DNA of 64,000 nucleotides from Clostridiales bacterium (GCA_017617525.1 JAFZWA010000060.1:1-64000); one strand, 5' to 3'; counted from the stretch's first letter, positions 52,643 through 60,783 are shown. Notes: generated from the sequence alone by a model not told the origin. Made by a program: numbers and translations.

Positions 52643-53883
52643 TGGAGATCCGTCAAAAGTTGAAAAACTTCATAAAGAATAAGTGGGCTGTCCTTTGTCG
52701 ACGCACTCACTATGTCCTTCTCGGCATACCATTCGTATTAGCCACGGCAGGACTGGTGCTCGGAGTGGCATCCGTCATCCGGATCGACCAGGTACTGGAC
52801 CGTCAGAGTTTCCAATACGCGGCTGAACATTACGAATCGAAAGTAATGCCGTACCGCCAGATGACCGTTTTAGGTCCGGGACTTGCGCAAGGCGACGGCT
52901 CCGCGGCAAGAAGCACCGAGGATGGTCTGAATCTCGAGAAGGTCAAGAGTCTTCATGAGGCACTGGACATCACGGAAAGATCTACGGTCGGTGACTCGAG
53001 TAAAGGTCAGGGCAAGGGAAGCGTTATCGTTAACCCGTGGAAAGACTGCTACTCCACGACCGCGACATACGCCGCGAAAGGAATGATCAACAAAGAAGAG
53101 ACCGGCTCTGTGGACTCTTGTGAACTTGTCGGAGTCGGCGGTGACTATGCGTCACTTCACCCGTTCATCTACGAAAGCGGCGGATTTCTCCAGCAGGACG
53201 AGGCAGGAAGACTGTCCATCGTACTCAACACTCAGATGGCATGGAACCTCTTCCGCTCGTACCAGGTCTTAGGTGCTTTTGTCGAGATCAACGGAACGAT
53301 CTATTCGGTCGTTGGTGTCGTCAACGACGGAACCGATGAACTTTCCGAGACAGTCGGGGCGACAAAGCCGAGAGCATATGTCCAGTTCTCGCAGCTGGCT
53401 TCTCTCGCCAACGGAGGCTTCATCCCGACGAATTCCATGGAAACAGACTCGGCCATCAAGGAGGAAGATCTGGCGATCACTTGCTACGAAGTCCTCATGA
53501 TGGATCCGATCAAGAACATCGCGTTCAACGACTTAAAGAAAGCGCTTTCCGATACGGTCAGCTATTCGGAAGACACTTCCAAGCTCGTATTGATCAATAA
53601 CACAGACAGATTCAACGTGATCTCTCTTTTCAAGAAATATTTCCCGCTGAAAAAGTCTTATGTCGGCGGTGACGGAATTTCCGTTCCATATTACGAGCGT
53701 TCGGCGCGACTTGCCGAGCAATATGTGGTATTCTGGGCAGAGGCACTGGTCGTCGGAATCTTCTTCGTGATCGTCGGTGGATGCAACATCTACGCGATCA
53801 TCCACGGGAAGAAGCCACGGCACAAAAAGGAAGAAGCCGAGGATGACAATGAGTTCGTTGCAGAAGACGAAAAAACAAGATAA
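52642..53883 (+). CDS. MacB periplasmic-core-like membrane protein without FtsX helices
   Basis: A 413-residue protein with one helix near the N-terminus (LLGIPFVLATAGLVLGVASVI) and one near the C-terminus (EALVVGIFFVIVGGCNIYAII), and a ~300-residue outside domain. The segment QMAWNLFRSYQVLGAFVEINGTIYSVVGVVND matches the pattern of MacB_PCD domains. A true MacB permease would have four helices and its own ATPase; both are missing. It is translationally coupled to the HlyD-like gene, so the two likely form one complex. Confidence 0.65.
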   Translation: MEIRQKLKNFIKNKWAVLCRRTHYVLLGIPFVLATAGLVLGVASVIRIDQVLDRQSFQYAAEHYESKVMPYRQMTVLGPGLAQGDGSAARSTEDGLNLEKVKSLHEALDITERSTVGDSSKGQGKGSVIVNPWKDCYSTTATYAAKGMINKEETGSVDSCELVGVGGDYASLHPFIYESGGFLQQDEAGRLSIVLNTQMAWNLFRSYQVLGAFVEINGTIYSVVGVVNDGTDELSETVGATKPRAYVQFSQLASLANGGFIPTNSMETDSAIKEEDLAITCYEVLMMDPIKNIAFNDLKKALSDTVSYSEDTSKLVLINNTDRFNVISLFKKYFPLKKSYVGGDGISVPYYERSARLAEQYVVFWAEALVVGIFFVIVGGCNIYAIIHGKKPRHKKEEAEDDNEFVAEDEKTR

Positions 53884-54946
53884 GACATTTACTTCAGAAA
53901 AAGCGCCCGCATCTTTTCTTTTGAAAAGATCGCGGGCTTTTGTCGTTTTTTGCATGATCACGGCTATCCTTCTTTTCAGCCTTTCCGGCTGCCGCTCAGC
54001 AGAAAAGAAAACGACCCGCTCGCTCTTTGCGCTCGACACATATATCACGATCACGCTCGAGGGAAAAGACTCGGAAGAGGCGGCGAATGAAGCGGCAAAC
54101 TACATCATGGAACTTGAAAGGAAACTCAGTAGGCAGGATCCGGGTAGTGAGATCTCTTCGCTGAATCTTTCCTCGAAAGAAATGCCGGTCACTCTTTCAA
54201 AAGAGACATACGATCTGCTTTCCATGGTCGTCGAATACTCGAATGAAACCGAAGGAAGATTCGATCTAACGATCGCTCCGGTCATGGACATCTGGGGATT
54301 CGGAACAGAAGACGCGCATGTTCCGACACAAGAGGAGATCGCTGAAGTCCTTCCTCTTGTCGACTATAGTAAAGTCCATCTTCTGCCGGATAACAAAGCC
54401 TATCTCGAAGAAGGCGTGAAGGTCGATCTCGGTGGCGCGGCCAAGGGCTACATCGGAGATCTTCTGATGGAAAAACTGGAAGGGTATAAGCTTTCGAAGA
54501 TCATCCTCGATCTCGGCGGAAATATCTGCTGCGGATCAAGTTCGTCGGAACTCAATATCGGCATCATCTCTCCGCTTTCCTCCGATCAGCTCTGCTGCAC
54601 GTATTCGCTTCCCAAAGGTCAGAACTGCTCGGTCATTACGAGCGGCGCGTACGAAAGAAACATCGAAGAAAACGGTGTCCGTTACGGGCACATCATGGAT
54701 ACGTCAACCGGGTATCCGGCGGACACGGACCTTCTTTCCGCGACTGTGATCGGACCTGACGGAACGAAGGGAGATGTTTACTCGACAACGCTCTTTTCAC
54801 TCGGTTCCGAAAAGGCGATGGAGCTTTCGTCCCGTGAGGGCATCGATTGTATTCTCTGTATGGAAAATGGTACATTATGGGTATCATCAACACTTGAAGG
54901 AAAAGTGAATGCCCAAGAAGGATGGAAAATCGAATACTTCAGCTAA
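53843..54946 (+). CDS. apbE: FAD:protein FMN transferase lipoprotein
   Basis: A 367-residue ApbE-family protein. After KRSRAF and a hydrophobic helix comes a lipobox (LSGC). Family features are FALDTYITITL, FDLTIAPVMDIWGF, VDLGGAAKGYIGD, ILDLGGNI and GHIMDTSTGYP, with the metal-binding VYSTTLFSLG. It attaches FMN covalently to threonines of extracellular or membrane redox proteins. The start is uncertain: the ATG at 53843 overlaps the previous gene, and an intrinsic terminator lies inside the first 35 codons. Confidence 0.87.
   Translation: MTMSSLQKTKKQDKTFTSEKAPASFLLKRSRAFVVFCMITAILLFSLSGCRSAEKKTTRSLFALDTYITITLEGKDSEEAANEAANYIMELERKLSRQDPGSEISSLNLSSKEMPVTLSKETYDLLSMVVEYSNETEGRFDLTIAPVMDIWGFGTEDAHVPTQEEIAEVLPLVDYSKVHLLPDNKAYLEEGVKVDLGGAAKGYIGDLLMEKLEGYKLSKIILDLGGNICCGSSSSELNIGIISPLSSDQLCCTYSLPKGQNCSVITSGAYERNIEENGVRYGHIMDTSTGYPADTDLLSATVIGPDGTKGDVYSTTLFSLGSEKAMELSSREGIDCILCMENGTLWVSSTLEGKVNAQEGWKIEYFS
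53905..53951 (+). terminator. Intrinsic terminator inside the 5' end of apbE
   Basis: GCCCGC-ATCTTTTC and GAAAAGAT-CGCGGGC form a 14-bp stem (one bulge) with a TTTT loop, followed by TTTTGTCGTTTTTT. It lies 21 bp after the stop of the preceding gene but within the apbE frame. Confidence 0.8.
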
Positions 54947-55367
54947 AGCACTTCCGAAGAGACGTTTCCGTTTCTGCCTCGGCGATGTTTTCGTGATCGT
55001 TTCGATCCTTCTTTTCTACGCGATCCTGATCGTCGGAACATGGATCTACACCCGAAAGAATAAAAACAAGCCGCCGTATGTGCGCATCACCCGGGACGGT
55101 CAGGTACTGCTCGAAAAGGACCTGCGTGAGTTTTCCGAGCCGATGGAATATCGGATCGACGGTGATCACGGCCATATGGTGATCTATATTTCCTCCGAAA
55201 AAGTATATGTGAAAGAAAGCGACTGCCCGGATAAGATCTGCATGGATCAGGGAGACCTGAAAAAGCCGGGCGACGGTGCCGTATGCCTTCCGAACCGCGT
55301 GGTCGTAGAGATCGTCGCGGGTGATGAGGACGATGCTTCAGGAAAGGTGGATGTAATTTCAAAATGA
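54909..55367 (+). CDS. NusG domain II-like membrane protein
   Basis: A 152-residue protein with one helix (about residues 26-47) and an outside domain with SDCPDKICMDQGDLKKPGDGAVCLPNRVVVEI, the Cys-bearing pattern of the NusG_II family (unrelated in role to transcription factor NusG). It overlaps apbE by 38 bp and the next gene by 4 bp. Proteins of this kind often neighbour ApbE and Gx transporter genes; the exact role is not established. Confidence 0.8.
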   Translation: MPKKDGKSNTSAKALPKRRFRFCLGDVFVIVSILLFYAILIVGTWIYTRKNKNKPPYVRITRDGQVLLEKDLREFSEPMEYRIDGDHGHMVIYISSEKVYVKESDCPDKICMDQGDLKKPGDGAVCLPNRVVVEIVAGDEDDASGKVDVISK

Positions 55368-55888
55368 GAATGAAACGTACCGCCTATGACCTGACAAAGA
55401 CCGCCATGATGCTCGCGCTTGCGCTGATCCTGAGCATCGTTGAGGCATGGCTTCTGCCTCGTGGTATCCTTCCGATCCCGGGCTTTAAGCTGGGCCTTGC
55501 CAATGTCGCCATCCTCGTTACGCTTTATAGCGTCGGAAGAAAAGAGGCGCTCGCCGTGGCGATCCTTCGCTCGGTCGTCATCCTTGCTTTCGGCGGAAAT
55601 GTCATCGGCTTCATGTTCTCGCTTTTGGGCGGCGTATCTGCCTGGGCGACGATGAGTCTTCTTTCGGATATGGAGCATGTCTCGATCTACGGCGTAAGTA
55701 TGGCGGGCGCCGCGACCCATGCCGTCGGGCAGATCCTGGTCGCGATCTTCGTTACAAAGACCGTCTATGTGATCGGTTACATGCCGTATCTTGTGCTGGC
55801 GAGTTCTTTTGCCGGAGCATTCATCGCTTTCCTGACGATCCCTGTGGTAAAAGCACTCGACCATATCGGAAATGAAATGATACAATAA
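55364..55888 (+). CDS. Gx transporter family membrane protein
   Basis: A 174-residue protein with about five helices, similar to the family once named heptaprenyl diphosphate synthase component I (Hpre_diP_synt_I). It opens with DLTKTAMMLALALILSIVEAWLLP and has PIPGFKLGLANVAILVTLYSVG. Third gene of the overlapping apbE / NusG-II / Gx set. A role in quinone or flavin supply to a membrane redox chain is suggested by context only. Confidence 0.82.
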   Translation: MRMKRTAYDLTKTAMMLALALILSIVEAWLLPRGILPIPGFKLGLANVAILVTLYSVGRKEALAVAILRSVVILAFGGNVIGFMFSLLGGVSAWATMSLLSDMEHVSIYGVSMAGAATHAVGQILVAIFVTKTVYVIGYMPYLVLASSFAGAFIAFLTIPVVKALDHIGNEMIQ

Positions 55889-55932
55889 ACAGGTAGATCG
55901 AAGAATCGAAGAGGATAAGGCGGGGTCGAAAT

Positions 55933-56784
55933 ATGAGAAAGAATGAAAGTCCTTTTTGGCCACAAAAAAGCATACTGAATCCACCACCACCGAAAGAGCC
56001 CTACGAGCCCGTTCGCCGCGTGCGTATGACACTGACGCGCGAAGAGCAGAGAACACTCGATAAGGTAGCGGCATCTGATTATCAGGTTCCGGTCTCGATC
56101 CTTATGGAACACGCGGGACTTGCGGTGGCGAATGCCTGTGTTGTCGCGGCAAAAGCAACGACGACACCGATCCACTTCTTCGCCGGTAAGGGCATGAACG
56201 GCGGCGACTCCTATGTAGCCGCAAGGATCTTATCTTCCTGGGGATATAAGGTCACGATCTGGGACTGCTTCCCGGGCGAGACGCATTCCCCGACGGTAAA
56301 GAACAACCGCGCGGCCGCCGAGAAGTTCGGCGTACCGATCAAGCCGGCCACGGAATTCGACCCGAGCAACTGGCAGGCCGGTATCTCCCGCATGATCTAT
56401 GAAAACGAACCCGGTATGCCGTGCGTACTTGTCGACGGCATCATCGGAACAGGATATGAATTCACAAGACCCCTACCGCCGCAGCTTACGGCGATCACGG
56501 AAAAGATCGAAGAAGGTCATGTCCGCGGGGCAAGAGTCCTTTCCATCGATATCCCGACAGGTGTCGACTGCGATACCGGTGAGGTCGATCCGGGCGCGGT
56601 AAACGCCGACATGACGATCTCTTTTGTGCTTCCGAAGAAAGGTATCACGATCTTCCCCGGAAAGACGAAGGCAGGTCAGGTGAGAGTTCCGACGATCGGT
56701 CTTCCGATCAATTTCGCGGATATCGTACTCGGTCCGATCCCGGAGGAAGTCATCGAAGACGGCTCCGAACAAGAGAGTACATAA
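55933..56784 (+). CDS. nnrE: NAD(P)H-hydrate epimerase (YjeF N-terminal domain)
   Basis: A 283-residue protein of the YjeF_N family that epimerises damaged NAD(P)H hydrates for repair. It shows LMEHAGLAVANA, FFAGKGMNGGDSYVAAR (GxGxNGGD binding loop), DGIIGTG and SIDIPTGVDCDTG with the catalytic Asp. The kinase-like NnrD domain that is often fused in bacteria is absent. A proline-rich N-terminal extension (ILNPPPPKEPYEP) precedes the domain. It stands alone before purA. Confidence 0.87.
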   Translation: MRKNESPFWPQKSILNPPPPKEPYEPVRRVRMTLTREEQRTLDKVAASDYQVPVSILMEHAGLAVANACVVAAKATTTPIHFFAGKGMNGGDSYVAARILSSWGYKVTIWDCFPGETHSPTVKNNRAAAEKFGVPIKPATEFDPSNWQAGISRMIYENEPGMPCVLVDGIIGTGYEFTRPLPPQLTAITEKIEEGHVRGARVLSIDIPTGVDCDTGEVDPGAVNADMTISFVLPKKGITIFPGKTKAGQVRVPTIGLPINFADIVLGPIPEEVIEDGSEQEST

Positions 56785-56849
56785 TGAACTAAAAACAAGT
56801 GGAATTGTTAAAAAGAATGGTTGGAAAATCTGAAAATATCTGATTATTC

Positions 56850-56929
56850 TTGACAATGCCTATTATATAGAGTATAAAGTGTGCGGTATTGACAATGGTG
56901 TCTTGATGGAGTATTCAGGACACCCTTGT
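56850..56929 (+). promoter_or_regulatory. Consensus promoter and leader hairpin of purA
   Basis: A perfect TTGACA (56850-56855) and TATAAA (56873-56878) are 17 bp apart, the strongest promoter in the window. The leader folds GGTGTC (56897-56902) with GACACC (56919-56924), extended by ACAA/TTGT outside. There is no purine riboswitch pattern. Confidence 0.8.
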
Positions 56930-56966
56930 TTTGAAAAGGCTTTCGCACCGAAAAGGGAGGCAAAAA

Positions 56967-58244
56967 ATGAAAAACTGCGCAATCGTAGGTATCAACTGGG
57001 GCGATGAAGGTAAGGGCCGTATGGTCGACCTGCTCACGGAAAAGTACGACATCGTCGTTCGTTTCCAGGGTGGCGGTAACGCCGGTCATACAGTTATCAA
57101 TGAGAAGGGCAAATTCGCTCTGCATCTTCTGCCGTCAGGTATCTTCCGCGATGGTGTCGTAAATATCCTCGGAAACGGCGTAGCGCTGGATCCGGAAAAC
57201 CTGTGGAAGGAAATGTCGGAAGTTATTTCTCAGGGCGTTGCGATCACTCCTGAGAACCTTAAGATCTCCGACCGCGCATCTTTGCTTCTTCCGTGGCACA
57301 GAGAACTGGACGGACTGGAAGAACAGCGTCTGGCTGATAAGAAATTCGGTTCTACCAAGCAGGGTATCGCTCCTTTCTATTCTGACAAGTATCAGAAGAA
57401 GACGATCCTTGCCGGTGAACTCTTCTATAAGGATCACCTGATGGAGCACCTCGCAGATCTTCTCGAGTGGAAGAATCTGACGATCACAAAGGTTTACGGC
57501 GCAAGACCGTACACCATGGAAATGCTCAAAGAGTGGGTCGACGACGCTTGTGAGAAGATCAAGCCGTTCGTATGCGACACAGGTGCTTTTCTCGCAAAGG
57601 CAAAAGAAGAAGACAAGAACATCCTCTTCGAGGCTCAGCTCGGATCTCTCCGTGACCTCGACTACGGAATCCACCCGTACACCACATCTTCCAACACAAT
57701 GGCTGCTTACGCGCCGATCGGATCCGGTTTCCCGGGTGCGAAGATCGAGGATGTTGTCGGTGTCGTAAAGGCATACTCCACATGCGTAGGTGAAGGCCCG
57801 TTCGTATGCGAGATGTTCGGTGACGAGGCAGAAGAGCTTCGTAAGGCCGGCTTCGAGTATGGCGCAAAGACCGGTAGACCGCGTCGTGTCGGTCCGCTGG
57901 ATATCGTTGCTACACGCTACGGTATCGAGGTTCAGGCAGCAACTGAGATCTCTCTTACCAAGCTCGACGTTCTGAGCTACATGGATAAGATCCCGGTATG
58001 CACACAGTATGAACTGGACGGACAGAAGATCGACCGTTTCCCGTTCCCGGTAGCACTGAATTCCTGCAAGCCGGTCATCGAGTATTTCGAAGGCTGGAAG
58101 ACGGACATCTCCGGCGCGAGAAAATGGGAAGACCTTCCGAAGCAGGCTCAGGACTACGTCCTTTATGTCGAGAAGGCAATCGGCTGCCCGATCACGTATG
58201 TCTCGGTCGGACCTGAAAGAGAAAGCATCATCATCAGAAAATAA
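56967..58244 (+). CDS. purA: Adenylosuccinate synthetase
   Basis: A 425-residue GTP-dependent enzyme that joins IMP and aspartate, the first step to AMP. The N-terminus GINWGDEGKGRMVD carries the phosphate-binding loop and catalytic Asp; GGGNAGHTV follows, and FLAKAKEEDKNILFEAQLGSLRD...GIHPYTTSSNT is the central conserved part. The start at 56967 follows AGGGAGG. Strong promoter and biased codon use suggest high expression. Confidence 0.97.
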   Translation: MKNCAIVGINWGDEGKGRMVDLLTEKYDIVVRFQGGGNAGHTVINEKGKFALHLLPSGIFRDGVVNILGNGVALDPENLWKEMSEVISQGVAITPENLKISDRASLLLPWHRELDGLEEQRLADKKFGSTKQGIAPFYSDKYQKKTILAGELFYKDHLMEHLADLLEWKNLTITKVYGARPYTMEMLKEWVDDACEKIKPFVCDTGAFLAKAKEEDKNILFEAQLGSLRDLDYGIHPYTTSSNTMAAYAPIGSGFPGAKIEDVVGVVKAYSTCVGEGPFVCEMFGDEAEELRKAGFEYGAKTGRPRRVGPLDIVATRYGIEVQAATEISLTKLDVLSYMDKIPVCTQYELDGQKIDRFPFPVALNSCKPVIEYFEGWKTDISGARKWEDLPKQAQDYVLYVEKAIGCPITYVSVGPERESIIIRK

Positions 58245-58256
58245 AATGAAAAACAC

Positions 58257-58285
58257 TTCGGGCTTCGTTTCGGAGCCCGTTTTTC
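58257..58285 (+). terminator. Terminator between purA and glmS
   Basis: CGGGCT pairs with AGCCCG around a short loop and is followed by five T residues. Confidence 0.75.
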
Positions 58286-58331
58286 GTATCCGAAAAGACG
58301 ATAAGAGGATACGGAAGAAAGGGAGAACATT

Positions 58332-60158
58332 ATGTGTGGAATCGTTGGATATACAGGATCACAGCCCGCGGCACCGATCCTTCTGGACGGACTTAAGAAA
58401 CTCGAGTATAGAGGCTATGACTCCGCCGGAGTTGCTGTTCTGAACGAAGGCACCATCAAGGTCGATAAAGTCAGCGGCCGTATCGCAAACCTCTGCGAAC
58501 TGACAGAAGACGGTAAGAATTGTCCCGGAATGCTTGGTATCGGTCACACAAGATGGGCAACACACGGTGCCCCGACAGATACCAACGCGCACCCGCACCT
58601 CAGTAACGATGGCCGTTTCGCTATCGTTCACAACGGTATCATCGAGAACTACATTTCTCTTCGTGAGGAACTCATCAGCAAGGGATATCACTTCGACAGT
58701 GAAACAGATACCGAAGTTATCGTTCACCTCATCGAAATGTACTACAAGGGCGACCTTCGTCGTGCCGTTATCAAGACATCCGCTCGTCTTTCCGGTTCCT
58801 ACGCTCTCGGCGTTATCTGCACGGATAAGCCGGACACGATCGTAGTTGCCCGTGAGGCAAGCCCGCTGATCCTTGGTGTCGGTGCAGGCGAGAACTTCTT
58901 CGCTTCCGACGTAACCGCACTCGTAGCAAACACAAGAAACGCGATCTACCTTGACGATGGTGAGTTCGCTGAATTGACACCTGAAGAAGTCAAGGTATTT
59001 GACGCTGCAGGTCAGACCATCACTAAGAAGATCTCCCGTATCACATGGGATATCGAAGCAGCTGAAAAAGGCGGCTACGAGCACTTCATGCTCAAGGAGA
59101 TCATCGAGCAGCCGAGAGCTGTCAAGGCAACTGTTGCTCCTCGTATCAAGGACGGCAAGATCGTTCTCGACGAGATCGAATGGACAAAGGATTATCTCGA
59201 GTCCATCAACAAGATCGTCATCACGGCATGCGGTTCCGCTTACTATGCAGGATGCGCCGCTAAGTACACGATCGAAAAGCTCTGCCGTATCCCGGTTTCC
59301 TGTGAGCTCGCAAGTGAGCTCCGTTACAGCGATCCGCTGATCGACGAGCATACACTTCTGATCGTTCTTTCCCAGTCCGGTGAAACAGCGGATACCATCG
59401 CTGCCATGAAGGAGTGTAAGGAGAGAGGCGCAAGAACTCTGGCGATCGTAAACGTTGTCGGAAGCACCATCGCAAAGCTCGCGGACGATGTCCTTTACAC
59501 ATGGGCAGGTCCGGAGATCGCCGTTGCGACAACAAAGGGTTACACGACACAGGTTTCCGTTCTGTACCTTGTTGCCGTATATATCGCTAAGACACTCGAT
59601 AGACTCGAGGATGCCGATTATTATCACCACCTGTCCACACTCCTGATGCTCCCGAAGCGTGTTCAGGAAGTTCTCGACATGAACCCGAAGATCCCGAAGA
59701 TGGCAAAGAAGTATCACAACACCAAGTCGATGTTCTTCATCGGAAGAAATACCGACTCCGCGATCGCTCTGGAAGCGGCTCTGAAGATGAAGGAGATCTC
59801 CTACATCCACGCAGAATCCTATGCCGCAGGTGAGCTCAAGCACGGCACCATCGCTCTCATCGAAGAGCATCAGCCGGTCATCGCTCTTTGCTGCAACCCG
59901 CACATCATGGAAAAGACATTGAGCAACATCGTTGAGGTCAAGGCCCGTGGCGCTGAGGTCCTGGCGGTTACTTACAAGGGCAACCACGAGATCCTGGCAC
60001 AGGCAGACGACGTTATCTTCATCCCGAAGATCGACAATCTCTTCTCCGCGGTAGTTGAGATCGTTCCGCTTCAGATGCTCGCTTACCACGTTGCCAAGGA
60101 GAACGGCTGCGATATCGATAAGCCGAAGAACCTTGCGAAGTCCGTTACGGTAGAGTAA
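58332..60158 (+). CDS. glmS: Glutamine--fructose-6-phosphate aminotransferase
   Basis: The 608-residue enzyme makes glucosamine-6-phosphate for cell wall synthesis. It opens MCGIVGYTG with the catalytic Cys after Met, has the glutaminase signatures GHTRWATHG and HNGIIENY, and two SIS domains (SQSGETADT; CNPHIMEKT region), ending in the conserved AKSVTVE. Only 47 bp separate it from the purA terminator, so the glmS ribozyme known from Bacillus and relatives is absent here. The second palindrome array follows. Confidence 0.97.
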   Translation: MCGIVGYTGSQPAAPILLDGLKKLEYRGYDSAGVAVLNEGTIKVDKVSGRIANLCELTEDGKNCPGMLGIGHTRWATHGAPTDTNAHPHLSNDGRFAIVHNGIIENYISLREELISKGYHFDSETDTEVIVHLIEMYYKGDLRRAVIKTSARLSGSYALGVICTDKPDTIVVAREASPLILGVGAGENFFASDVTALVANTRNAIYLDDGEFAELTPEEVKVFDAAGQTITKKISRITWDIEAAEKGGYEHFMLKEIIEQPRAVKATVAPRIKDGKIVLDEIEWTKDYLESINKIVITACGSAYYAGCAAKYTIEKLCRIPVSCELASELRYSDPLIDEHTLLIVLSQSGETADTIAAMKECKERGARTLAIVNVVGSTIAKLADDVLYTWAGPEIAVATTKGYTTQVSVLYLVAVYIAKTLDRLEDADYYHHLSTLLMLPKRVQEVLDMNPKIPKMAKKYHNTKSMFFIGRNTDSAIALEAALKMKEISYIHAESYAAGELKHGTIALIEEHQPVIALCCNPHIMEKTLSNIVEVKARGAEVLAVTYKGNHEILAQADDVIFIPKIDNLFSAVVEIVPLQMLAYHVAKENGCDIDKPKNLAKSVTVE

Positions 60159-60213
60159 TCGGTAACAACCTGATAATCGATCAAAAGAAATCCTCTTTAC
60201 TTGAAAAAGCAAT

Positions 60214-60529
60214 ACTGGGATAAAATCGACAAATGAGTCGGATTTATCCCAGTCTTTTTTCTCCTCGATAGGATAAAAACGCAAAAAACGTCGTTTTTAT
60301 CCCAGTGCTTTTCGCGCGGAATGGGATAAATCTTCACAAAATAGAGTTTTTATCTCAATTTCCCTCTGATTTCCCGGACACAAACTGGGATAAAACGAGA
60401 TGATTTACCGTTTTTATCCCAGTTGACCTTGGATTTATTGGGATAAAAAACGGATAATCGCGCTTTTTATCTCAGTGACGATCAAAATTACTGGGATAAA
60501 ACAACCGATTCTTCAGGATTTATATCAGT
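60214..60529. repeat. Array 2: six 40-bp palindromes at 53-bp period
   Basis: Units start at 60214, 60267, 60320, 60384, 60437 and 60490. Each is 40 bp; four steps are 53 bp and one is 64 bp (53 plus about one helical turn). Consensus ACTGGGATAAAA(A)CG, variable centre, CGTTTTTATCCCAGT, the same as array 1. Unit 1 also pairs internally (TCGAC/GTCGG) and is followed by a T run, so it may double as the glmS terminator. No coding frame seen. Confidence 0.9.
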
Positions 60530-60587
60530 CCTGTATGTCGCGAGGCCATATGACGAAGGGGATATACGTCGATCTCGTATGAATAGC

Positions 60588-60617
60588 AAAAGGCCGTCTC
60601 GTTTGAGACGGCCTTTT
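60588..60617. terminator. Terminator of the tRNA-Ala gene
   Basis: AAAAGGCCGTCTC and GAGACGGCCTTTT form a perfect 13-bp stem around a GTTT loop. It lies 4 nt beyond the tRNA 3' end on the minus strand and can act in both directions. Confidence 0.88.
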
Positions 60618-60621
60618 GATT

Positions 60622-60697
60622 TGGTGGAGCATAGGGGACTTGAACCCCTGACCCCCACACTGCCAGTGTGATGCGCTCCCAACTGCGCTAATGCCCC
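60622..60697 (-). tRNA. tRNA-Ala (anticodon GGC)
   Basis: The 76-nt sequence folds into a full cloverleaf: acceptor GGGGCAT with ATGCTCC, anticodon loop CTGGCAG giving anticodon GGC, T arm AGGGG-TTCAAGT-CCCCT, discriminator A and an encoded CCA tail. Promoter and terminator flank it closely, so it is a single-gene unit. Confidence 0.96.
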
Positions 60698-60721
60698 GAG
60701 AGTCTTTGTCAGACAAATGAG

Positions 60722-60750
60722 ATTTTATTATGAAACAGCGGTGTTGTCAA
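60722..60750 (-). promoter_or_regulatory. Promoter of tRNA-Ala
   Basis: On the minus strand a perfect TTGACA (60745-60750) and TAAAAT (60722-60727) are 17 bp apart, about 25 nt upstream of the tRNA. Confidence 0.8.
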
Positions 60751-60783
60751 TTATTCGGGAAACTAACCGTGCGGTCACTTTTG

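Larger units (their letters stand above)
1823..60312. repeat. Dispersed 9-mer AAAAGCACT / AGTGCTTTT, 22 copies
   Basis: Forward copies start at 1823, 8219, 16089, 19401, 24215, 26049, 29548, 30655, 34184, 35467, 38776 and 55849; reverse copies at 1896, 19098, 22252, 26566, 31933, 34562, 38400, 38541, 42107 and 60304. Seven more copies end in C instead of T (10250, 18972, 20204, 40061, 41988, 53272, 57582). About ten lie between genes, several directly after stop codons. Counted by eye, so the number is a minimum. Confidence 0.85.

Noticed and set aside
26049-55857. Explaining the 9-mer only by Lys-Ala-Leu codon preference
   Set aside because: Several coding copies are in other frames (8219, 16089, 22252, 24215) and about ten are outside genes.
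58286-58331. glmS ribozyme
   Set aside because: Only 47 bp separate the purA terminator and glmS, too short for the ~150-nt ribozyme.
58359-60284. 641-residue minus-strand open frame opposite glmS
   Set aside because: It mirrors the strongly biased codons of glmS; the translation is Cys/Val/Leu/Asp-rich with no recognisable domain. The same applies to long antisense frames opposite pckA, larA, nfnB, purA and GH94.
1823-60312. Reading the 9-mer as Chi or KOPS
   Set aside because: Copies are evenly split between strands (12 and 10) within one window, whereas those motifs are skewed by replication direction.
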